From positions 665,106 through 729,105 of the forward strand of contig NZ_JASISP010000001.1 of the NCBI RefSeq assembly GCF_030063185.1: DNA of 64,000 nucleotides. Direction: 5' to 3'. The notes under the pieces were generated by a model. That model searched no databases. It had not been told where the DNA came from and worked only from the letters and a program-made list of their open reading frames with translations. Both the position numbers and the translations under genes were made by a program. This stretch comes from Arthrobacter sp. H35-D1. Its GTDB lineage: Bacteria; Actinomycetota; Actinomycetes; Actinomycetales; Micrococcaceae. This document shows, in pieces, positions 59,701 through 64,000 of the stretch (position 1 is the first letter of the stretch; each line of letters begins with the position of its first letter).

Positions 59701-59773
59701 GCCCCCATCGTCTAGCGGCCTAGGACACCGCCCTTTCACGGCGGCGGCACGGGTTCGAATCCCGTTGGGGGTA
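59701..59773 (+). tRNA. tRNA-Glu (anticodon TTC)
   Basis: A 73-base cloverleaf: acceptor GCCCCCA with TGGGGGT, anticodon loop CTTTCAC giving TTC, T arm ACGGG-TTCGAAT-CCCGT, discriminator A. CCA is not encoded. First of three tRNAs in one cluster. Confidence 0.97.
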
Positions 59774-59874
59774 CTTTGCGAGTGAGTGGTAAAACAAGCA
59801 GAAATTTGCTGGTACGCTATAACTCGTGAAAATCACACAATAGTGCTGATGGAAACAAACGCAGTAACAAGTAT

Positions 59875-59948
59875 GGCCCTGTAGCGCAGTTGGTTAGCGC
59901 GCCGCCCTGTCACGGCGGAGGTCGCGGGTTCGAGTCCCGTCAGGGTCG
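59875..59948 (+). tRNA. tRNA-Asp (anticodon GTC)
   Basis: A 74-base cloverleaf: acceptor GGCCCTG with CAGGGTC, anticodon loop CTGTCAC giving GTC, T arm GCGGG-TTCGAGT-CCCGT, discriminator G. CCA is not encoded. Confidence 0.97.
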
Positions 59949-60008
59949 CTTAGGTTCTCTTGGTTGGTTCAAGGGGATCTGGTGACGAAAAGATCAACAG
60001 ATCACCAA

Positions 60009-60084
60009 GGCTCTGTAGCTCAGTTGGTAGAGCGTTCGACTGAAAATCGAAAGGTCACCGGATCGACGCCGGTCGGAGCCACCA
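60009..60084 (+). tRNA. tRNA-Phe (anticodon GAA), CCA encoded
   Basis: A 73-base body plus encoded CCA at 60082-60084. Acceptor GGCTCTG with CGGAGCC, anticodon loop CTGAAAA giving GAA. The T loop reads ATCGACG, so position 54 is A instead of the near-universal T, which would remove the m5U54/Psi55 pair context. Confidence 0.95.
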
Positions 60085-60086
60085 CA

Positions 60087-60118
60087 AAGAAACCCCCGAA
60101 TCCATTCGGGGGTTTCTT
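60087..60118 (+). terminator. Intrinsic terminator after tRNA-Phe
   Basis: A perfect 15-bp stem starting AAGAAACCCCCGAAT, CC loop, ending in TTTCTT with GCTTTAA after. Confidence 0.92.
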
Positions 60119-60424
60119 GCTTTAATAAGGGGCTGGGTTTCCGGGTTAGCGGCCAGAATGTGTGTATGGCCAGGGCGTGTCAACGGCTGCTGCAGCTGTG
60201 GTGATTCGCTGCAGGTATTTCCGGGCGCGGATCACCATATCCGTGTCAATTTTGGCAATGGACCCGAAATGTCGAGTCACGGCAGGGCCATCTCGCGGCA
60301 GTTCCCTCCGCGGGCCTGCATTCGCCACTCGGCTGGCCCCGATGCGGACGCGCCGCCATCTGTGAAATGTGCCACACTTGTGGATCAAAGGTTCACAGCT
60401 TAAAGTTCCAGACGGAGGGTTCCC
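60119..60424. other. Non-coding gap with a nested dyad before the lipoprotein gene
   Basis: No gene is supported in these 306 bases. Near the downstream end TGTGAA (60361-60366) and TTCACA (60392-60397) enclose CCACACTTGTGG (60372-60383), itself a dyad with the same centre to within two bases. This may be an operator for the gene at 60425. Confidence 0.4.
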
Positions 60425-60913
60425 ATGGGCGTGCTGCGGAGTTTTCGGCGGGTGTTGCTGCTGCTGTCGATTGTGATGATTGGTTCGCTGGTGCTGTCGT
60501 CCTGTTCACTGGTGCAGGATCGAGGCACTCCGGGCGGGGAATCCGGACTGGATTCCAGCACCGGCCCGAGGGGTGACGGCGCAGACCCGGAAATGCCCGT
60601 CCTGCCTAGCAACTTTGCCGGTGTGGGAGCGAACGTTGAGGCATGCCTGAGTGTCACCGCCGTGGTGGTGGGCGGAAGCGGACTGGTGCTTCTTGCCAAG
60701 GTGGGAGGGGCGGGCGATTCGGTCCCGGAAGTGCTGAAATTGGTGCGCGAAGCCATGGCAAAAGTTCCCGACGGGGTGAAGGGGGACCTTGAAAACCTCC
60801 TGGAAGTCCTGGACACGAACGGCCTCGGCGCTGAAGGCCTGGACAGTGAGAATATGAGCCAGGCCATGGAGCCAATTAGCGCATGGTTGGAAAAGAACTG
60901 CAAGGGAAACTAG
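60425..60913 (+). CDS. Lipoprotein of unknown function
   Basis: 162 residues. The N-terminus has a lipoprotein signal with lipobox LSSC (LVLSSCSLVQ), so Cys27 is lipidated. A Gly/Ser/Asp-rich stretch follows, then about 100 residues of mainly helical sequence (VVGGSGLVLLAKVGGAGDSVPEVL and LENLLEVLDTNGLGAEGL, split here) and a conserved final Cys near the end (LEKNCKGN), which could pair with ACLSV. GGAGG is 6 bases ahead of the ATG. It is the gene before the Asp23 operon; the 133-base gap between them suggests separate transcription. Confidence 0.7.
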   Translation: MGVLRSFRRVLLLLSIVMIGSLVLSSCSLVQDRGTPGGESGLDSSTGPRGDGADPEMPVLPSNFAGVGANVEACLSVTAVVVGGSGLVLLAKVGGAGDSVPEVLKLVREAMAKVPDGVKGDLENLLEVLDTNGLGAEGLDSENMSQAMEPISAWLEKNCKGN

Positions 60914-61046
60914 CGGTGCAGGGCGGTTGACGCGGCTGTGCGGGCAGCCAGAATTTGCAGCATGCATGCATGCGCCCTTCCGCCACGTTGCTCCGCATCT
61001 TTGCCCTGCATAGGCTTACTGTAAGAGAAACAGAAAGGGCCCGCCC

Positions 61047-61604
61047 ATGGACTCGCACGACCAAGCTTCGTTGGACCCGACATCCCCGGACACCGACCAC
61101 GGACAGGGACGAACGGTCATCGCCGACACGGCCGTGGCCAAGGTGGTCGCCATTGCCATCCGTGGCGTTGCCGGTGTCCATGCCCTGGGCTCGGGGACCT
61201 CGCGCTCCATTGGTGCCATCCGTGAGGTGGTGGGCGCCGCCGACCTCACCCAGGGTGTGCGGGTTGAGGTGGGAGAATCCCAAGTCGCCGTGGACATAGT
61301 CATGCTGGCCGAGTACGGGTATCCGCTGCAAGCCTTGGCCAACACAGTTCGCCGGGCCGTCTATCTGGCGGTGGAGGAATTAGTGGGCCGCAACGTCATT
61401 GAAGTGAACATTGAGATCACGGACGTCTACATCCCCTCGCCTGAGACCGAGAAGTCTTCCACCCGCAGCCGCCTCAGCGAGCGGATGGGCACTGTCGGGA
61501 AGTCGACGGTCAATGAAGTTCCTGCGGGAGCCGTAGTGGCGTCGCCGGAGGGCTCCTCCGTAAATTTCAGCAACAATCCAAGTGAAGCAGGGAAGCAGCC
61601 GTGA
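61047..61604 (+). CDS. Asp23/Gls24-family envelope stress protein
   Basis: 185 residues. Core Asp23 domain of about 110 residues: GRTVIADTAVAKVVAIAIRG, a GVHALGSG turn, VRVEVGESQVAVDIVMLAEYG and AVYLAVEELVGRNVIEVNIEITDVYI. The tail (about 60 residues) is Ser/Pro/Asn-rich. In Gram-positives Asp23 coats the membrane via AmaP and responds to cell-wall stress. AAAGGG is well spaced for the ATG. Its last 4 bases are the GTGA start of the next gene; it begins a five-gene chain to 63415. Confidence 0.88.
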   Translation: MDSHDQASLDPTSPDTDHGQGRTVIADTAVAKVVAIAIRGVAGVHALGSGTSRSIGAIREVVGAADLTQGVRVEVGESQVAVDIVMLAEYGYPLQALANTVRRAVYLAVEELVGRNVIEVNIEITDVYIPSPETEKSSTRSRLSERMGTVGKSTVNEVPAGAVVASPEGSSVNFSNNPSEAGKQP

Positions 61605-61792
61605 ATCTGAGTGTGGTGTGTGCAGCGTTTGGGGCATTCTTGGCTTTTATGGCCTTCGTCTTCGGGTTTTGGGGATTCGTAGTCTCCGCCGTCTTCATTG
61701 CCGTGGGGGCTTTCGTGGGCAGGGCCGCTGGTGGAAAACTCGATTGGCGGGGCGTTCTTGATGCCTTGACCGGACGGCGCTCCTCATCGTGA
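61601..61792 (+). CDS. Small membrane protein of the Asp23 operon (DUF2273-like)
   Basis: 63 residues. Two hydrophobic helices (VVCAAFGAFLAFMAFVFGFW and GFVVSAVFIAVGAFVGRAAG) with a short charged C-terminus. Small DUF2273-type proteins of this form accompany Asp23 genes in Gram-positive bacteria. It may be an anchor or assembly factor. GTG start overlapping the Asp23 stop; the 3' end overlaps the next gene in the same way. Named by context and hydropathy only. Confidence 0.65.
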   Translation: MNLSVVCAAFGAFLAFMAFVFGFWGFVVSAVFIAVGAFVGRAAGGKLDWRGVLDALTGRRSSS

Positions 61793-62226
61793 GCCAGGCT
61801 TCGGCCAGTGAATCTGCCGTCCACGGAAGTACGCTGCACAAGCCAGCGTCAGGCAGCGCCCAGCCGGGGACCACAAGGGTTTTTGCCGGGCACAACCGCA
61901 TCAGCGCGCAGGCGTTGACCTCTGTAGCCAAAGTTGCAGCAGCGGAAGTCCTTTTGGTGCCCCCGGCCCAAGTGCGGGTGAGGTGGTCCGATGAGGCCGG
62001 GGCCCTGGCCTTGGCCGTCTCATCTGCCATGGGCGCGCCTTCCGTAACCGAGGTGCGCCGGCATCCCGGCATCGTTGAGCAGGGTGGCGGCAGCGTTCTG
62101 GCCCGTGCCACGGCTGCAAAAGCCCGGATCTTGGCCCAGGTTGAGGAGCTGACAGGCTCGCAGCTGAGCCGCGTTGACGTGCGGATCTCCGGGTTGCTGG
62201 TGCGCGAGGGCGGGAGGGTCCTGTGA
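61789..62226 (+). CDS. Second, shorter Asp23-related protein
   Basis: 145 residues. The middle (RISAQALTSVAKVAAAEVLLVPPAQVRVRWSDEAGALALAVSSA, split when read) resembles an Asp23-type beta-alpha fold, followed by ILAQVEELTGSQLSRVDVRISGLL, similar to the C-terminal strand of Asp23. It lacks the ladder-like GVxVxV core and may be a divergent partner. No catalytic motif. GTG start overlapping the previous stop by 4 bases. Confidence 0.65.
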   Translation: MSQASASESAVHGSTLHKPASGSAQPGTTRVFAGHNRISAQALTSVAKVAAAEVLLVPPAQVRVRWSDEAGALALAVSSAMGAPSVTEVRRHPGIVEQGGGSVLARATAAKARILAQVEELTGSQLSRVDVRISGLLVREGGRVL

Positions 62227-62798
62227 GTGACTTTATGCGGCACGCGGTTCGACGGGAAACGCACTCGGCCCGCTCGGGGCTGTCGACGGTTGCAGCCATC
62301 GCGATCACGCTGGTGGCTGTCTACGGCCTGCTTGAGGCGATGCTGGCGGCTTTGGGCGAGCCGCCTTGGCTGCTCTCGCCGATCTCCGGCATGGCGTGGG
62401 TTGCCGCCCTGCCGGGTGGACATGCACCAGTCCTGCTGGGTGTCATAGGGGTATTGCTTGCCCTTGTTGGGCTGGTGTTTCTTGGGCAGGGGCTGCTGCC
62501 GCGACGCCGGGCACGGCACGTGATTGCCCACCCGCGCGTGGCGATTGTGGTTGAAGACGAGGTTATTGCCTCCGCGCTGGCCAAGTCCGCCCGCATGGCT
62601 GCAGGGGTTACCCGCGAACAAGTCGTCGTGGTGGTTTCCGCCCGCCAGGTCCAGGTAAACATCCGGCCCACCTCCGGCATCCGCATCTCCGAAGGAGACA
62701 TCAAGGCGGCTGTCGAAGGCCAGTTGGAGGCCATGGCACTTGAGCCGGCACCATCCGTCGCTGTGCGACTGGCCGACAGCGGGGTGATCGGCGTATGA
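62223..62798 (+). CDS. DUF6286-type membrane protein of the Asp23 operon
   Basis: 191 residues. Two membrane helices (VAAIAITLVAVYGLLEAML and VLLGVIGVLLALVGLVFLGQ) are followed by RRRARHVIAHPR and a soluble domain with EVIASALAKSARMAAGVTREQVVVVVSARQVQVNIRPTSGIRI, split when read, ending MALEPAPSVAVRLAD. That domain resembles the Asp23-contacting part of AmaP-like anchors. Function not shown. GTG start with 4-base overlap; ends in an ATGA overlap with the next gene. Confidence 0.7.
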   Translation: MSDFMRHAVRRETHSARSGLSTVAAIAITLVAVYGLLEAMLAALGEPPWLLSPISGMAWVAALPGGHAPVLLGVIGVLLALVGLVFLGQGLLPRRRARHVIAHPRVAIVVEDEVIASALAKSARMAAGVTREQVVVVVSARQVQVNIRPTSGIRISEGDIKAAVEGQLEAMALEPAPSVAVRLADSGVIGV

Positions 62799-63415
62799 AC
62801 GGGACACCGCGCGCGCTCAACCGGTTCCTCTTGAGTCTTGTTGGATTGCTTCTGCTGCTTGCCGGAATCGGCCTGACCGTGCTGGCTGCTGTCCCTGCCG
62901 CGGCTCGCCGCTGGCAGGACTACGCCGGGGCACAGGTGGCCTGGTTGCGCAGCTACGAGGACCGATCACGGCTGCTGGTGACTTCGGAGAGCTGGATCTG
63001 GCTGGCCGCAGCTGCCTTCTTCCTCCTCGTTGTTGTTTTGATGATTTCCTGGATTGCCAATCAGGGCAAGGGCCGGGCCAGCACTTTGGTGGACTATCAA
63101 GGAAACGCTGACGACGACGGAGCAGACGGGGCGGTCAAGCTCAGTTGCGCCGTGGCTGAAAATGCGCTTAAAAACGCATTGCTGGAAAGAACTGACATAT
63201 TCGGTGTTTCCGCCACGAGTTACGACTTCCGCAAGGAGACGGGGTTGAAAGTGCGGGTTTTCCCGCGGCAAGGGATCGCACCGCAACACGTGGCGGAGGA
63301 TGTCGTCGAACTGGTCGAGGCACTGGATGGACTGTTGGGGATTGAAGTTCCTGTCCTTCTGAGCATTGGCACCGGGGCTCGGTCACGGTTCACCAAAGCC
63401 GAAAGAGTCCGCTAG
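62795..63415 (+). CDS. AmaP-like alkaline shock membrane anchor
   Basis: 206 residues. Two membrane helices (FLLSLVGLLLLLAGIGLTVL and WLAAAAFFLLVVVLMISWI) separated by an extracellular loop, followed by a cytoplasmic domain of about 110 residues (VKLSCAVAENALKNALLERT and LKVRVFPRQGIAPQHVAEDV, split when read). The layout is that of AmaP, which tethers Asp23 to the membrane. Overlap ATGA with the upstream gene. The last of the overlapping run; its stop is 64 bases before the LEA-like gene. Confidence 0.72.
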   Translation: MNGTPRALNRFLLSLVGLLLLLAGIGLTVLAAVPAAARRWQDYAGAQVAWLRSYEDRSRLLVTSESWIWLAAAAFFLLVVVLMISWIANQGKGRASTLVDYQGNADDDGADGAVKLSCAVAENALKNALLERTDIFGVSATSYDFRKETGLKVRVFPRQGIAPQHVAEDVVELVEALDGLLGIEVPVLLSIGTGARSRFTKAERVR

Positions 63416-63479
63416 TCTCTACTCATTACCCGAGGTACAAGCTGTACCGGAACCGCATCGATTCACCACGGAGGGCAGC

Positions 63480-63719
63480 ATGACTGAGAACAATGCCGAG
63501 AAGGCCAAACAGTTCGCCGGGGATGCGGCGGAGAAGGCCAAGGATTTCGCCGGTGATGCGGCGGAGAAGGCCAAGGATTTTGCCGGGGACGCCGGGGAGA
63601 ACATCAAGGATTTCGCCGGGGATGCGGCGGAGAACATCAAGGACTTCAGCGGCGACGCCATGGAGCATGCAAAGGGCCTTGGCTCCAAGATCGCCGGGAT
63701 GTTCAAGCCCGAGAAGTAG
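63480..63719 (+). CDS. LEA-like protein made of five 11-residue repeats
   Basis: 79 residues. Residues 6-60 are five uninterrupted 11-mers of the form AEKAKDFAGDA (third-position residue varies; fourth and fifth units start GENIKDF and AENIKDF), then MEHAKG and a GSKIAGMFKPEK tail. An 11-residue period gives a continuous amphipathic helix like group 3 LEA and apolipoprotein-type sequences, which protect membranes or proteins under desiccation or cold. At DNA level the units are 33 bp (63495-63659). GGAGG is 6 bases ahead of the ATG, and a terminator follows. Not otherwise recognised. Confidence 0.8.
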   Translation: MTENNAEKAKQFAGDAAEKAKDFAGDAAEKAKDFAGDAGENIKDFAGDAAENIKDFSGDAMEHAKGLGSKIAGMFKPEK

Positions 63720-63740
63720 TTCGCAGCAGGCTTCTGCTGG

Positions 63741-63777
63741 GCGGTGAATGCCAAATCATGGCATTCACCGCCTTTTT
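63741..63777 (+). terminator. Intrinsic terminator after the LEA-like gene
   Basis: GCGGTGAATGCCA (63741-63753) pairs perfectly with TGGCATTCACCGC (63759-63771) around AATCA, followed by CTTTTTA. The rest of the window to 63988 contains no gene that I can support. Confidence 0.93.
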
Positions 63778-63988
63778 AGTGCCCAAGTTCAAGAACCAGC
63801 ATGCGAGAACACATGCCAGTTCCTCTTGCACGCCGGGTGACGGTACTGGGCAAGGCCGTGGCGCGCGGATGGGCAATTGAGCGCGTGCCAAGCCGGTGTT
63901 CCACGGCCCGGTCCTGCCATAAAGTGTTGCGGACACGATGAAAAACTGTCGTGACGATCCTGGCGGAGTTATTTGGTAACGAATTGGT

Positions 63989-64000
63989 GTAAGCGCTTGC
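63989..64000 (+). promoter_or_regulatory. Possible LacI-family operator cut by the window edge
   Basis: GTAAGCGCTTGC contains the AAGCGCTT core of LacI/GalR-family operators (consensus TGTAAGCGCTTACA). The next gene lies outside the window. Confidence 0.3.

Noticed and set aside
60158-60403. Small open frame of about 80 codons downstream of tRNA-Phe
   Set aside because: No Shine-Dalgarno, unusual composition, and a competing frame on the same stretch; the region looks intergenic.

Overview
The window reads as chromosomal DNA of a high-GC actinobacterium. Gene content and order point to Arthrobacter or a close relative in the Micrococcaceae: mutY-disA-radA grouped on one strand, pstSCAB, a pit/DUF47 pair, an Asp23/AmaP envelope-stress operon, an IclR-linked histidase, frequent GTG/TTG starts and 4-base GTGA/ATGA gene overlaps. 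This placement is inferred from gene content, not from a marker comparison. Almost everything looks vertically inherited. I see no transposase, integrase, phage gene, CRISPR array or replication origin.

Layout. 1-3 kb: the 3' end of an amino-acid acetyltransferase, then the PTS-dependent dihydroxyacetone kinase dhaKLM. 3-9 kb: mutY, two unknown membrane proteins, disA (c-di-AMP synthase) and radA. 9-17 kb: phosphate block, with pstSCAB behind a PHO-box-like site, a MetE-fold protein, and the low-affinity pit transporter with its DUF47 partner. 17-20 kb: tRNA-Lys, a cysteine hydrolase, a ThiD/PdxK-type kinase, a GNAT and a short-chain dehydrogenase. 20-26 kb: fruR-fruK-fruA-ptsI-ptsH on the minus strand, a complete fructose PTS with the general EI and HPr that also feed DhaM. 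26-36 kb: mixed housekeeping genes (esterase, DUF2871, DUF445, glycerophosphodiesterase, GH15 glucoamylase/trehalase-like, AzlCD, thiamine-binding protein). 36-41 kb: a TetR gene divergent from an internally duplicated membrane protein across a clear palindromic operator, then two methyltransferase-fold proteins. 41-52 kb: histidine-use genes (permease, IclR regulator, hutH, hutG) interrupted by a heterodimeric ABC exporter, then a purine permease. 52-60 kb: a CopC-like protein, an operon of a PLP enzyme, an FAD-linked oxidase and an unusually short flavoprotein, a tandem universal stress protein, an NlpC/P60 hydrolase, a small metallopeptidase, and tRNA-Glu, -Asp and -Phe. 60-64 kb: a lipoprotein, five genes of an Asp23/AmaP operon joined by 4-base overlaps, and a small protein built of 11-residue LEA-like repeats.

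The genes connect through phosphate (pst, pit), PEP-driven sugar phosphorylation (fru, pts, dha), histidine catabolism (hutH, hutG present; hutU and hutI absent here) and envelope stress (Asp23/AmaP, LEA-like protein, NlpC/P60, disA).

The less ordinary signals are intergenic. Two related 29-30 bp perfect palindromes carry compensating changes. A nested four-helix hairpin lies between convergent genes. Several short tandem repeats (14, 14, 17, 32 and 42 bp) sit just after gene ends. There are also clean operator candidates for FruR, TetR, IclR and PhoP. Among proteins, the most unusual is a 192-residue flavoprotein that appears to consist of a FAD domain alone.
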